Translations under genes and position numbers: made by a program
Notes under the pieces: model-generated
Told to the model about the DNA's origin: nothing
Database searches by the model: none
Seen by the model: the letters and a program-made list of their open reading frames with translations, nothing else
Shown: piece by piece, positions 39,053-49,252 of the stretch
How positions within the stretch are numbered: position 1 is the stretch's first letter
Layout: each line of letters starts with the position of its first letter
From: Ignavibacteriaceae bacterium
GTDB taxonomy: Bacteria; Bacteroidota; Ignavibacteria; Ignavibacteriales; Ignavibacteriaceae
Length of the DNA: 64,000 bases
Assembly: GCA_008933765.1 (NCBI GenBank)
Contig: WBUK01000011.1
Coordinates: 1 to 64,000, forward strand
Reading direction: 5' to 3'

Positions 39053-39685
39053 ATGAATATAGTTTATGATTTTCTGATTATGGGGCTTCTTTTTGCCGGG
39101 TTTGCGGTTCTTCACACTTTCACGGCTTCAACGGGGGTTAAGAGGTGGGTTGCACTTCGCTTTCCGAAAGTTATGCCGTGGTACAGACTGATTTTTAATT
39201 TCCTCTCTTTTGTAACACTTTATATAGTTTACGAGCTTTCGCCCAAAAACGGCACCCCAATTTACGATCTGCCTACCCCTGTTGATCTGATTTTTGCGGG
39301 GGTGCAGTTTCTTGCTTTTCTCGGGATGCTTTGGGTGTTTAAGTATATTTCCGGGAAAGAATTTATCGGCATTGCTCAACCGTTGCGCGCCCGAAAAGGA
39401 AATTACGACGCACTTAAAGACCTCGACGAGGTTATTCCTCTCCGGTTGGATGGACCCTATAAATTCAGCCGCCATCCGATCTACCTGTTTGCTATTATCT
39501 TTCTTGTTTTCCGCCCGCAGATGCAGTTGGATTATCTTTTCATGGTGATTTTTTTTACTGCTTATTTTTTCATCGGATCAATTTATGAAGAGCGAAAACT
39601 CACCGAAAAATTTGGCGCTCTTTACACTGAATATCAAAAAAGAACCGGCAGAATTTTCCCGGGTGTCTGTAAAAAGAAATCGTAA
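39053..39685 (+). CDS. Membrane methyltransferase-like protein (ICMT/NnrU family)
   Basis: A 210-residue protein with about six membrane segments. The C-terminal part has LDGPYKFSRHPIYL and YEERKLTEKFGALYTEYQKRTGRIFPG, the SAM-binding signature of isoprenylcysteine carboxyl methyltransferase and phospholipid methyltransferase-like proteins. The substrate (lipid or isoprenoid) is unknown. It has its own transcription unit. Confidence 0.82.
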   Translation: MNIVYDFLIMGLLFAGFAVLHTFTASTGVKRWVALRFPKVMPWYRLIFNFLSFVTLYIVYELSPKNGTPIYDLPTPVDLIFAGVQFLAFLGMLWVFKYISGKEFIGIAQPLRARKGNYDALKDLDEVIPLRLDGPYKFSRHPIYLFAIIFLVFRPQMQLDYLFMVIFFTAYFFIGSIYEERKLTEKFGALYTEYQKRTGRIFPGVCKKKS

Positions 39686-39806
39686 CCAGGTTATCTGTGG
39701 TTAAATTTAACGAAGTTACAGGGTAAGGGGGAAAGAGAGTAGCTTAAAATATCCCGCCATACCCTTATATTTAAGGTTACCTTTTATAATTTAACAAGAC
39801 ACTCAA

Positions 39807-41462
39807 TTGAAAAGACTTATCACTACCGCATTTGTTTTTGTTTTTACTGCCTCGCTTAGTTTCGCACAACTTCGCTTTTCAGAAATGGAGCTTTCTTTTC
39901 CGATGACGGTTCGGAATATTACCGCAACGGGATCGATCTATCTGAAAAATAATTTTGACCGCGATAAAACATTGAAAGTAACTTCACTTTCCGATGTATT
40001 TAAACCAACGGACAGTTTAGTTACAGTGGGCGCGCACGATAGTCTTCTTATTACGGTTAATTATAAACCCGTGCAGAATATTACCGACCGCTCCTTCATC
40101 GTTTTTTATTCTGTTGACAGCACTGCGTCGGTTACTCTTTTGGTTTCGGGGATGGGTTCAACGGGTGATTCTTACCAAACTTCAACTTTCGATAAGTTCG
40201 ACGCTGACCTGAAAAATGCTCTGAACAGCTTGGTGATTAACCACACTTCACTTGGGTATAACACTGCGCGCGACAGAATGTTTGAAGTGATTGATAAGCA
40301 GCCCGGCGACACGATTGAGTGTGTTTACACCGGTACGAAAATTAAAGCCGCAACGCGTACTGCTGCGCAAAATCAAGGATTCGATACCGAACATACCTGG
40401 CCACAAGGCACTTTCAGCCAAAATGAACCGATGAGGTCGGATATCTATCACCTCTACCCAACAAGCAGCACAGCAAACAATAAAAGAAGCAACTACCCTT
40501 TCGGCGCCGTTACCGGAACACCAACCTGGACCTCGGGCGGCAGTAAACTTGGACCGGGTTCTACAGGCGCAACGGTGTTTGAACCAAGAGATGTGCACAA
40601 AGGAAATGTTGCCCGCTCAATGCTTTATTTTATTACAAGATACCCCTCGAACTATGGCTCGTTTTTTAGTGCCGCACAGGAGTCCGCGTTTAGAATTTGG
40701 AATAAATTTGACCCCGTGGATTCGCGTGAGTTGCAAAGAAATGCCGGAATTGCTTTGTATCAGAATAAAAGGAACCCTTTTATCGACCACCTCGAGTTTG
40801 TTGACAGAATTTACAGTTTCCTGAACAACACTTCACCACTTCCTACGGCTAATCTGAATGTATTTCCGCCGGGGCTTTCGTTCGATACCGTATTAGTGAA
40901 CGGAACCGGCTATGCCTCGCTATGGCTGATTAATACGGGCGATAAAGTTTTAACCATTTCGAACAAATCGATTAGTAACCCCGTGTTCAGTTTTGAAAAT
41001 ATACCCGTGCAGATCGCCGGCGGCTCGATGGTGGAAGTGATCCTTTCTTTCAAACCGACTACGACAGGCTCTTTTCAGGGGATGATAGAAATTAACAGCG
41101 ACGGCGGAACTTTTAACGGCGTGGTGAAAGGCGTAAGCGATATTAGCACCGGAATAAATGTTGAAGAGACCCCCGCTGTGCTTAACAACAGCTTTGCGCT
41201 GAAACAAAATTACCCTAACCCGTTCAACCCTGAAACAAAAATTGGTTTCAGCGTGCCGAACAGAAACGGGAACTCATCCTTTGTGAAACTTGCGGTTTAT
41301 GATGTGATTGGAAACGAAATTGCCGTGCTGGTTAACGACGAACGCGCTCCGGGCGAACATGTTGTTTCGTTCGACGCCACCAATCTGCCCGGGGGTATTT
41401 ATTTCTGCAGAATGGAAGCCGATGGATTTAATGCAACCACTAAATTGGTGCTTTTGAAGTAG
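39807..41462 (+). CDS. T9SS-exported endonuclease I
   Basis: A 551-residue secreted nuclease. TTG start, signal peptide ending SLSFA-Q, an N-terminal choice-of-anchor/Ig-like domain (about 25-115), then an endonuclease I domain (about 130-340) with the DTEHTWPQG metal-finger motif (His196) and DIYHLYPTSSTANNKRSNYPFG-like region. A second Ig-like domain follows, then the C-terminal sorting domain (QNYPNPFNPETKI ... GGIYFCRME). The family degrades DNA extracellularly, so a nutritional or biofilm-DNA role is likely. Confidence 0.9.
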   Translation: MKRLITTAFVFVFTASLSFAQLRFSEMELSFPMTVRNITATGSIYLKNNFDRDKTLKVTSLSDVFKPTDSLVTVGAHDSLLITVNYKPVQNITDRSFIVFYSVDSTASVTLLVSGMGSTGDSYQTSTFDKFDADLKNALNSLVINHTSLGYNTARDRMFEVIDKQPGDTIECVYTGTKIKAATRTAAQNQGFDTEHTWPQGTFSQNEPMRSDIYHLYPTSSTANNKRSNYPFGAVTGTPTWTSGGSKLGPGSTGATVFEPRDVHKGNVARSMLYFITRYPSNYGSFFSAAQESAFRIWNKFDPVDSRELQRNAGIALYQNKRNPFIDHLEFVDRIYSFLNNTSPLPTANLNVFPPGLSFDTVLVNGTGYASLWLINTGDKVLTISNKSISNPVFSFENIPVQIAGGSMVEVILSFKPTTTGSFQGMIEINSDGGTFNGVVKGVSDISTGINVEETPAVLNNSFALKQNYPNPFNPETKIGFSVPNRNGNSSFVKLAVYDVIGNEIAVLVNDERAPGEHVVSFDATNLPGGIYFCRMEADGFNATTKLVLLK

Positions 41463-41550
41463 AAGTTTGCAGTACGGCAACCGGTGAACTTCACCAAACC
41501 GGGCAGTGTTAAGCCAAAATCTAACCAAGAAACGTAATTAACCCGGGAAC

Positions 41551-42318
41551 TCAGGAATACCTGAACTCCAAAATTTCGCCAAGGAAATATTCGTGCTTTC
41601 CTTCGGGCAGAAGCCACTCTGCATTCATGTAACCGGGTATTCTGTAGCCGTTTTTCTCAAAATAATTCCCGAGTGTTGCCGCCCATGGGTGGTTTTCATC
41701 TCCCTTTGGGGTTGACAAATACCGGTCATTTGATTCAAAACGAACATATTCTCCCCGCTCATTAAAGCAAAAAACACCACCGACTTCAATTCCGTTCCGG
41801 GTTATTGTAGCCGCAGCGGAGAACTCATCAAATTCACCCCAGCTAATATACGGTTGGAACAGATATGCCGGCAGCACAAAAGCTTCAGCCAGAATTGTAA
41901 CTAACCCTGACCTGTCCATTGCCTCACCTTTTGCTTCCTGAAGCGTCAGCAGTTTTCCGATCTTAATCAGCATGTTTCCATGGTCATCCTGATACTTATC
42001 GCGTCCTTCGAACGGGATAATTCCGGCTAAACGGGTGGTCATAAGAACAATTCTGCATGGCTCAGCGGCAAAATTTTGCTGCACACATTTAAGTTTTAAC
42101 GGTGGGGTTTTGGGAGCTCTTAAAAAATCTACATTTCCCCAGATCATTTCAGCGTGGTTAAAGAGGGGTTTGCCGGGATAACCGCAAACTCTCAAGTGTC
42201 TCTGCACCGGTTTGGGCAGGCTGTTTAGCATTTTTTCAGTCAGAATTGGTGGTTCCGACCGGGTTTGACGGGAAAACTCCCGCTCCACTTCTTCTGCATA
42301 TTGTTTTCGAAGCGACAT
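41551..42318 (-). CDS. DUF6544-like protein
   Basis: A 255-residue cytoplasmic protein without signal peptide. Segments LPKPVQRHLRVCGYPGKPLFNHAEMIWGN, MTTRLAGIIPFEGRDKY and ETKGEAMDRSGLVTILAEAFVLPAYLF-like match the DUF6544 family of predicted lipid- or ligand-binding beta-barrels. Function is unknown. It converges on the endonuclease gene. Confidence 0.65.
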   Translation of the reverse strand: MSLRKQYAEEVEREFSRQTRSEPPILTEKMLNSLPKPVQRHLRVCGYPGKPLFNHAEMIWGNVDFLRAPKTPPLKLKCVQQNFAAEPCRIVLMTTRLAGIIPFEGRDKYQDDHGNMLIKIGKLLTLQEAKGEAMDRSGLVTILAEAFVLPAYLFQPYISWGEFDEFSAAATITRNGIEVGGVFCFNERGEYVRFESNDRYLSTPKGDENHPWAATLGNYFEKNGYRIPGYMNAEWLLPEGKHEYFLGEILEFRYS

Positions 42319-42462
42319 TTTTTGCTCAGTTTTTAGTTTTTGTTCACTTTTTAGAGAGTGGTTTTACAATTTTTTCCCCATTTTTCAAAAAGCGGTTATC
42401 AGTTGTTAATAGTTCGCCGAAGTTTTGCCGCTTCAATAAAAATCAAGGAGCGTGATGCAAAA

Positions 42463-43791
42463 TTAAACTCTTTCCCGCCTTACTAACACTCCCGGCTGAA
42501 CGGGTCTCTCGAACTTAAAGAAAATATCCCCCGCACCGCCGTGTGCAGCATCAAGAATTTCGCCATCCGTGTTTTTCATTAAACCGATTCGCTGAGTGAA
42601 ATCATCCCGGAAATCAGGGAAGAAAACCTCCACTTCCTGCCCCACATCTATGCGGTTTCTTACTTCTAAGCGAGCTAAGCCATCGGGCATTATTTCACGC
42701 ACGACACCCGAAAACTCATGTGTTTGCAACTGTACATTTTTCTCGTACCATTGCGCTTTTTCTTTCGGATTTGCAACCAAAAAGCCCGGAATAAAACCGC
42801 GATTTGCAGTTTTTGCAAGCTCAGTTACATAATCAAATGTAGGTTTTATGCCCAGCTCCATTTCGTCGATCGCTTTGCGGTATGTACGCGCCACCGATGC
42901 GGCATAATAAATAGATTTCGAGCGCCCCTCAACCTTGAAACTTACAACGCCGGCATCTTTTAACTCCTGAAGATATTCGATTGCACACAGGTCGCGTGAG
43001 TTCATAATGTAGGTTCCGAATTCATCTTCGTCAGTTTCAAGAAATTCGCCGGGGCGCTGCTGTTCTTCCAAGTAAAAATTCCCTTCCAAGGGCCTGTAAA
43101 CGGGGTCGTAAACGCCGTCTTCGGTCATTTCATCTTCGGTTGCCGCCACTTCATACCCTGGATTCTCTTCGTAGCCTTTGTAAACTTTGTACTGCCAGCG
43201 GCAACTGTGCGAGCATGTGCCCTGATTTGCGTCGCGGTACGACATGTAGTTCGAAAGGAGGCAGCGCCCCGAGTATGCCATGCAAATTGAGCCGTGAACG
43301 AAAAATTCAAGCTCGATATCGGGCACTTTCTCGTGAATTGTTCTTACCTCTTTCAGTGAAAGCTCGCGTGAAAGGATGATTCGCGTAACGCCAAGGTCGC
43401 GCCAAAACATTGCCGAAGCCCAGTTGATGTTGTTTGCCTGTGTGGAAAGATGAATTGGTATTTGTGGCGCAATTTTTCGTGCGAAATAGATAACGCCGGG
43501 GTCAGCCATAATGAAAGCGTCAGGTTTAAGTTCCGCCATTTGTTCAATAGCGTTAATCATCGGGTCAAGTTTGCTGTTATGCGGAAAGATATTCACGGTG
43601 AGGTATATCTTTTTTCCCAGCGAGTGGGTATAATCTATTGCCTCCTTAATCCCGTGTGTTTTAAAGCGGTTCTCCCTTGCTCTTAGCGAGAACATCGGCA
43701 CTCCCGCATACACGGCATCAGCGCCGTATGCAAAAGCAAATTTCAATTTCTCCAAATCGCCCGCAGGCATTAACAGTTCAGGTGTTTGCAT
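42463..43791 (-). CDS. Peptidase U32 family protein (tRNA/rRNA hydroxylation or collagenase-like)
   Basis: A U32 protein of 442 residues: N-terminal PELLMPAGDLEKLKFAFAYGADAVYAG, core ELEFFVHGSICMAYSGRCLLSNYMSYRDANQGTC-type region and VEGRSKSIYYAASV, with the Cys set (CMAYSGRC, CSHSC) that may bind a cluster. Homologues (TrhP/YegQ, RlhA) take part in 5-hydroxyuridine formation in tRNA or 23S rRNA hydroxylation. The ATG at 43791 is preferred over a TTG at 43821 because AAGGA lies 10 bp upstream. Confidence 0.9.
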   Translation of the reverse strand: MQTPELLMPAGDLEKLKFAFAYGADAVYAGVPMFSLRARENRFKTHGIKEAIDYTHSLGKKIYLTVNIFPHNSKLDPMINAIEQMAELKPDAFIMADPGVIYFARKIAPQIPIHLSTQANNINWASAMFWRDLGVTRIILSRELSLKEVRTIHEKVPDIELEFFVHGSICMAYSGRCLLSNYMSYRDANQGTCSHSCRWQYKVYKGYEENPGYEVAATEDEMTEDGVYDPVYRPLEGNFYLEEQQRPGEFLETDEDEFGTYIMNSRDLCAIEYLQELKDAGVVSFKVEGRSKSIYYAASVARTYRKAIDEMELGIKPTFDYVTELAKTANRGFIPGFLVANPKEKAQWYEKNVQLQTHEFSGVVREIMPDGLARLEVRNRIDVGQEVEVFFPDFRDDFTQRIGLMKNTDGEILDAAHGGAGDIFFKFERPVQPGVLVRRERV

Positions 43792-43941
43792 CGGTTTCGT
43801 TTCCTTACAATTCGTGTTCAAAATTAAAATTCAAATTTTTCGTTAGTTTGTTTTTAAGAGAAGATCCTATCTCTTCTTTGAAATTTTTCATAACATTTGG
43901 TATAGAGCAATCCTACAGATTATTTAACTCAATAATTGATG

Positions 43942-44595
43942 TTAAAAAAGTTCGTTAAGTGGAATTTTCTTTATTATTGATTTTTTTTTAATATGCTTAA
44001 GCACAACTTTACAAAGTCTTGCTTTCTCGTTTTGTCTGGCATTCTCGTCAGGTAACAACTGAAAACGAAGATGCATCAAAAATTGGTATCCGTTATTAAT
44101 TCCACCTCCGATTCGAAAATTATGGGGGAAACCTTCAATATCATCACAGTGTTGATGAACTTCAGGATGGAAAATTAAATCATCCAATACTTTCTCAACC
44201 TCTTTGTCCGTACACTCAGAAATCACCGGCTTTAAATTTTGCGGAATGAAAAGATGAGAAAAGAGTGTTCTGTAATTTTTATCCACATGATGCCTCCACT
44301 TTATATTGCTCTTAATATAAAGAGTAGCATCAAATTCGGAATCGGTGTTTTTAAAAGTAAGGTCAAAATCGAAACCTAGTGGAACCGAGCAAAATTTAAC
44401 CATTTTTTCTTTTTCGAAAACTGAACAGAATGTTAAACCGCCGGTTTGCAAAAATTTGTCAATAGTATTAGAGTAATTCCTGAGCCAGGAATCTGAATCT
44501 TTACCCTGAGGTGCAAATATTGATTTAAGAATTATGAATCTAAGAATAGAGATTTTTTCTTCAACTGAAATAGGGTTTTTGAAGTTTTTCTTCAT
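43942..44595 (-). CDS. Unknown protein of the SIR2-HerA locus
   Basis: A 217-residue, mostly alpha-beta protein without membrane segment, signal peptide or recognisable motif; His-rich patch EVHQHCDD in the middle. It is the last gene of the leftward unit SIR2-HerA-ATPase, 5 bp after the ATPase stop, and shares its AT-rich composition, so it is probably an accessory of the same system. Confidence 0.6.
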   Translation of the reverse strand: MKKNFKNPISVEEKISILRFIILKSIFAPQGKDSDSWLRNYSNTIDKFLQTGGLTFCSVFEKEKMVKFCSVPLGFDFDLTFKNTDSEFDATLYIKSNIKWRHHVDKNYRTLFSHLFIPQNLKPVISECTDKEVEKVLDDLIFHPEVHQHCDDIEGFPHNFRIGGGINNGYQFLMHLRFQLLPDENARQNEKARLCKVVLKHIKKKSIIKKIPLNELF

Positions 44596-44600
44596 TTGAC

Positions 44601-46409
44601 TTAAGATTCTTGAAGTTTTTCTTTAAGTAACTCTAAAGATTTTTTAACTGAATTCTTTGTACTTCTAACTTTGGTAAGTAATTCCAAGTCTCGTTCAATT
44701 TCTTCAATATTAATTAAATTACGGATATTTGTTTCTAACTCAATGATTGAAAAAAGTTGCCTTAAATGGGTCCACCTTTGCAAATATTTTGTAATATATT
44801 TTGCTTCAATCCACCACACCATTTTAAATGGAATCAGCGCATCTCTAAATTTATCTATTTTTACCAAATCATTCTCGGAAATCTCATTTAGATATTCAAA
44901 TAAGAACAATTTCTGCCGGGGATTATTTGAAGCTATAACCGCACTTAATTGGCGGTAATGTGATTTCTTAAATTGCTTAAATTTAATAACAAAATCAAAA
45001 TTCAGTTCAAATTTCGATTTAATAGCGTTTACAGTTATATCTTTTAAAATCGGATCGTTGAAAATAATAATTGTTTTATCTTCAGGCCGCTCTGAAATTA
45101 TAGATTTTAAGAAATGCCCCCAAATTCGGTTGAAATTTAGTTTTTTAAATGGCCGTGGTTTCGGAAGCTCAGAGAATTCATTTCCACTTTTAAAATGAAG
45201 TTCTGATTCATTTGGAAAATCCTCCTCTGATTCTATATCCTGGCGGATTTCTGTATGCGATTCAATAACTGGTATAACTGAAAGTTTATAAAAATGATCC
45301 ACTAACGGATTCATTAGCACTTCCCAGTAAATTCCAATTTGCTTTCCAGTAAGAAAAATCCAATTTTCAAATAACGCAGGTATTGTTCCTATCATATCAT
45401 TGATTGGATTCAATGAGCTGGCTCTAATTTTTTTGTGTTTTTGAATATACCGAATAAGACCCGGGTCAGGTGTTTCAGCAAATGCGAAATAATCATTTAG
45501 TGTCTGTAAGGCGGCATTTTTAATTATTTCTGAGTGTGAAGATTTAGTTTTGTAAAGCCTGATAAAATTGTCAAGCAGATGTAATGCTTGTCGTGGATTC
45601 CCACCGGAATACTTTGTAAAATCATGGATTTTCGGCTCTAACCAGTTTGAATAAACCCCTAATCGTTTTAATAAAATCCTTTGTATAAATTCATCTGAAA
45701 AAGACCCAATAAATAGTTTTTCCCATGTATTCCATCTATTATCAAAAAAATGGGCTGCATTTAACTCGATCAGTAATTTAAAATTCTGAAAAGCTTCTAT
45801 CAATCTTTTCAGATTGTAATATTCTGAAGATAAAATATCATATTTATCAATTCCGAAGAAGATTAATATTAATTTGTTTTTCTGATGAAGATTCAAATCG
45901 TTAAGAATTATTTGAATATTTTTCACAATATAAAACTCTTTTTCTTGAAAAAGGTTAATAAAATATTCAAATTGATTATTATAACTTAGCGTTTGAAATT
46001 TTAAATTATCTATTTCTATTAGCTTCTCCCAAGAAAAATCGGTTATTTCCTCTAAGTCATTTAAAAATATATAAGAACTCAGTGGAAAAGACTTTTCCAT
46101 AGCATAGGATGCAATTTTTTTCAAAATGTACCATAAAAACCCACCGGTAGATTTATCAGTAACTTCATAGTCTAAATGAAATTGAATTATACCCAAATCC
46201 TGATTTTCAATAACTGCTTTATTAATCAGTGTCGTTTTTCCGGAACCTATTTGTCCGGAAACTAAAATAGGTTTAACTCCATTTTGAAACCATTCCTGTA
46301 GCTTGTCCGAAAGAACCGGATGTGCCGGAACAAAAAATTTTTCAAATTCATCTTTTGTCGAAAATGGTATGCCTTGATCGGTATTTATTCCAAAACTGTT
46401 AACTATCAT
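44601..46409 (-). CDS. P-loop NTPase of the SIR2-HerA locus (STAND/ORC-like)
   Basis: A 602-residue P-loop protein. Walker A is GQIGSGKT (52-59), followed by a Walker B-like LILIFFGIDKYD near 195, a sensor-like region GGNPRQALHLLDNF (AAA/ORC lid, about 285) and a C-terminal part of about 270 residues without known motif. The lid motif places it among ORC/Cdc6- or STAND-type AAA proteins. Its ATG overlaps the HerA stop by one base, so the two are translated together. It may relay or gate HerA (inference). Confidence 0.72.
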   Translation of the reverse strand: MIVNSFGINTDQGIPFSTKDEFEKFFVPAHPVLSDKLQEWFQNGVKPILVSGQIGSGKTTLINKAVIENQDLGIIQFHLDYEVTDKSTGGFLWYILKKIASYAMEKSFPLSSYIFLNDLEEITDFSWEKLIEIDNLKFQTLSYNNQFEYFINLFQEKEFYIVKNIQIILNDLNLHQKNKLILIFFGIDKYDILSSEYYNLKRLIEAFQNFKLLIELNAAHFFDNRWNTWEKLFIGSFSDEFIQRILLKRLGVYSNWLEPKIHDFTKYSGGNPRQALHLLDNFIRLYKTKSSHSEIIKNAALQTLNDYFAFAETPDPGLIRYIQKHKKIRASSLNPINDMIGTIPALFENWIFLTGKQIGIYWEVLMNPLVDHFYKLSVIPVIESHTEIRQDIESEEDFPNESELHFKSGNEFSELPKPRPFKKLNFNRIWGHFLKSIISERPEDKTIIIFNDPILKDITVNAIKSKFELNFDFVIKFKQFKKSHYRQLSAVIASNNPRQKLFLFEYLNEISENDLVKIDKFRDALIPFKMVWWIEAKYITKYLQRWTHLRQLFSIIELETNIRNLINIEEIERDLELLTKVRSTKNSVKKSLELLKEKLQES

Positions 46410-48130
46410 TATTTTCTACTTTGCTTTCTTAGGTTTTCAACAATTTTTTGATAATCCGGTCTACTCTGATCTTTTGACCACTCTGTCCAAATATCAATTG
46501 TAGAACTTAGTGGTTCCTGAGTGGGTTTATCGATTCTTATTTTGCTTGGTAAAAGAATAGAATCGCCAACCACAATTGCTTCGCCAATATCAAGAATTGG
46601 GAGACTGTCCATTAATCCTTCTAAACTTTCAGGCATAAATCTTTTAACCGCTAATTGGTCTGTATTATTTGCTAATCGTAAAGAGATTATATTATTACAT
46701 TGGCTCAAGATTGATTCCGAAACATCTGAGGGTCGTTGACTGATAATAAAGAGTGCTACCCCATATTTCCTGCCTTCTTTGGCAATTTTTTCGAAAATTT
46801 CAACTGCCCGTTTCTCAATGGGGTTTAACCCTTCTTTTTTTGAAATATACAAATGAGCTTCGTCGCAAACAAATACAATAGGATGTCTTTCATCTGCTGA
46901 AGTCCAAAACTGAATTTGATAAATAATTCTTGCGACAAGACCGACAATTATGGGGAGAATATCCTCAGGCACCTCTGAAAAATCAATTATTTTTATTTGA
47001 GAATGCTCATCGGTAAAATCCATTAATTTTTGAACTATTTTACCCATATATGTGTATTTTTTTGATTCAGCAGGAGCTTGAAACAGGAACCCATATCTTC
47101 TGTCACTGATCTTGCTTCTCATTCTTACCAATAATCTGCTGAATTGCCCGAAAAAGGTACCCTGCTTTAGTCCTCGGCTACCCTCAATCATTTCTTCGTT
47201 TAAGTCTCTAAGTAGATCCATTACATCCGTTAAATTAAATGGAATCGGACTATCAATCGTAAAATTATCAAGAATTTCTGTTTTCTTAAGCTTCTCTAAC
47301 AACTCCCTCTTTTTTAAGATTACGGCATCCTGAAAAGCCATCACTTGGTTGTGAGCAGTAAACTCGCTACGATCTATAAACATAGTCTGCAATTCTTCAG
47401 CATTCATCACCCAATAAGGCAGGAACAATAAATGCGGATCATTTTTTTCTAACTCATCTGGCCCCGGTATTCGAATATGCTTCGCATAACTTAAACTTTG
47501 ATATTCACCGTGTAAATCAAAGACTATAAGATTTGAAGACTTTAATTTATCCGCTTTTTCAAGTATTGAAGCAACAGTCCACGATTTACCGGTTCCTGTG
47601 CTACCGACCAGCGCAGCATGTCGTTGAAAGAATTTATTGCCCTCAATACTTGCAGTGGCGGTCGGGCTAAGTGAAAACTTACCTATTTCGAAACTAACAT
47701 TTGAGTCTGTTTGATCAACTAATAAACTCATAAATTTAGTCAGGGTATTATCAACTATAACATAACAGCGAGAATCAATTTCCGGAATAGTGGATAATGA
47801 TCGAGTAAATGATTTGGTTTTTTCCGGAATTGTAAGTTCACCCACAAGAACCGCTTTAACACTATTAATATCCGGTTCACCACCTTCTTCACTCTCTTCG
47901 GAGTTTGTTCCTGAATTTGACTTTGTAGCTTTACGGATACTTTCAATAATCGCAATTGAGTATTTCGCAATTGTGCTTGAAAGTTTGATAGATATTAAAT
48001 GCCCGATTTTAGCTTTTAATAAATCCTCATTAGAGTTAACAAAAATGGACACTGTTCGTGTGTCAACTTGGTTTACAGTACCGAGAAAATTTTGTTTTAA
48101 CTCGAAAAGTCTCTTTTCGTTTGTTGTCAT
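46409..48130 (-). CDS. HerA-type DNA translocase/ATPase
   Basis: A 573-residue HerA/FtsK-superfamily ATPase: N-terminal HAS-barrel (about 10-160), Walker A GSTGTGKS (176-183), FDLHGEY (arginine/DLHGEY motif typical of HerA) near 204-210, and Walker B VFVCDEAHLY (DEAH 423-426) followed by the sensor ISQRPSDVSESILSQC. HerA forms hexamers. It is 8 bp downstream of a broken SIR2 gene, and SIR2 plus HerA is a known two-gene anti-phage NADase system. Confidence 0.9.
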   Translation of the reverse strand: MTTNEKRLFELKQNFLGTVNQVDTRTVSIFVNSNEDLLKAKIGHLISIKLSSTIAKYSIAIIESIRKATKSNSGTNSEESEEGGEPDINSVKAVLVGELTIPEKTKSFTRSLSTIPEIDSRCYVIVDNTLTKFMSLLVDQTDSNVSFEIGKFSLSPTATASIEGNKFFQRHAALVGSTGTGKSWTVASILEKADKLKSSNLIVFDLHGEYQSLSYAKHIRIPGPDELEKNDPHLLFLPYWVMNAEELQTMFIDRSEFTAHNQVMAFQDAVILKKRELLEKLKKTEILDNFTIDSPIPFNLTDVMDLLRDLNEEMIEGSRGLKQGTFFGQFSRLLVRMRSKISDRRYGFLFQAPAESKKYTYMGKIVQKLMDFTDEHSQIKIIDFSEVPEDILPIIVGLVARIIYQIQFWTSADERHPIVFVCDEAHLYISKKEGLNPIEKRAVEIFEKIAKEGRKYGVALFIISQRPSDVSESILSQCNNIISLRLANNTDQLAVKRFMPESLEGLMDSLPILDIGEAIVVGDSILLPSKIRIDKPTQEPLSSTIDIWTEWSKDQSRPDYQKIVENLRKQSRK

Positions 48131-48138
48131 TTTATTAT

Positions 48139-49252
48139 TTATAAAAATTGTTCAGTAAATTTATCTATTTTTGTTAGATTTATATCTTTAATAATTTGAG
48201 GTGGAAAATGCCTCCTTTGTTCATCTTTACCTCCCTTTATAATCTTAGTTCCGGTATATTGGGGGTCATTTTTTTCGCAAATCAAAATTAGATTCTCAGA
48301 TTGTTCTAATAAATTTTCAACACTGGAATTGTAACCTTTGGTAATAATCAGCCCTTTAGCACCGTTCATAAGTTTATCTTTAATTTTTTTATCAAAATGC
48401 TGATCATTGAAACCATAACCGAGGAAAATAAAATTTCCCTCATGATTATCAAAGTCGCCTGTCTAATTCAGCTAAAAGTGAATCCCGATAATTCAGAATC
48501 TTCTGATACTTACTAATCCCGGGAGTTATCATTATTCGCTCAAATTTGGGATTAATATCCCATCTTAAGGCATCAATATTTACTATTTGGTTGTTAAAAG
48601 AAAACAGATTAATTGAACCATGGACCTTAATAATCGAAAAAAAGGGTTACCTTTCGGTTGTTTAGTGATTAACTTTTTCACTTCTTTGATTAATATTATC
48701 TGATGGCTTCTCTATATGTTGCCATTTTATAGTTCTTATCAAGCCTTCACTAAGGCCTAAGGTGTATGGAATACTAACAGAATCCAAAGCGTATTCAATA
48801 ATATTATCATAGTTTGTTGTAACAATGGTAATTGGAACATTTCTGTCGCTTTTGCCTTCCCATATTTTTTGCAAAAGAGAAAGTGCCCCCCATTTTTGTT
48901 CAGCAGTTATGATCGGATAAAAATATTCTTTATCTAACTTGGCAATAAATTGTCCGGTTAATTTTACAATTTGAGATGTAATTCTTTCGGAGGTAACTGA
49001 ATTTAACGCAGACTCAAGACCTTTCTCTTTATTTAATTCGGATTTAAATTTCCCCACTTCTTCTTTTTATGAAAAATTATTTTTGGAAATATTTTCAATT
49101 TGATCAGAAAGAAAATCAGCCAAAGCGTTCATTCCAAAATGTTTATCAATCGTGCATGACATTCCGGAACCAATCACAATCAATGGCAGTACAATATCTC
49201 TGTCAAATATTTTGATAATATCTTCTTTGAAAATATTATTAAGTTGATCCAA
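48139..49252 (-). pseudogene. SIR2-like NADase effector, disrupted
   Basis: Reading leftward, SIR2_2-type motifs are all present but not in one open frame: LPLIVIGSGMSCTIDKHFG near the start, ITIVTTNYDNIIEYALD, then KVHGSIN, ITPGISKYQKIL and LGYGFNDQHFD near the end. Breaks seen: an in-frame TAA at 49067-49069; two further TAA codons (about 48662-48664 and 48647-48649), which a compensating pair of frameshifts around a T7 run would bypass; and a +1 shift near 48462. An intact protein would be about 370 residues. This is either a decayed toxin gene or an assembly with several indels. It would deplete NAD+ if restored. Confidence 0.8.

Noticed and set aside
48139..49252. Stop-codon recoding in the SIR2 gene
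   Set aside because: TAA clearly ends other genes in the window, and a frameshift is also needed, so decay or sequencing error is simpler.
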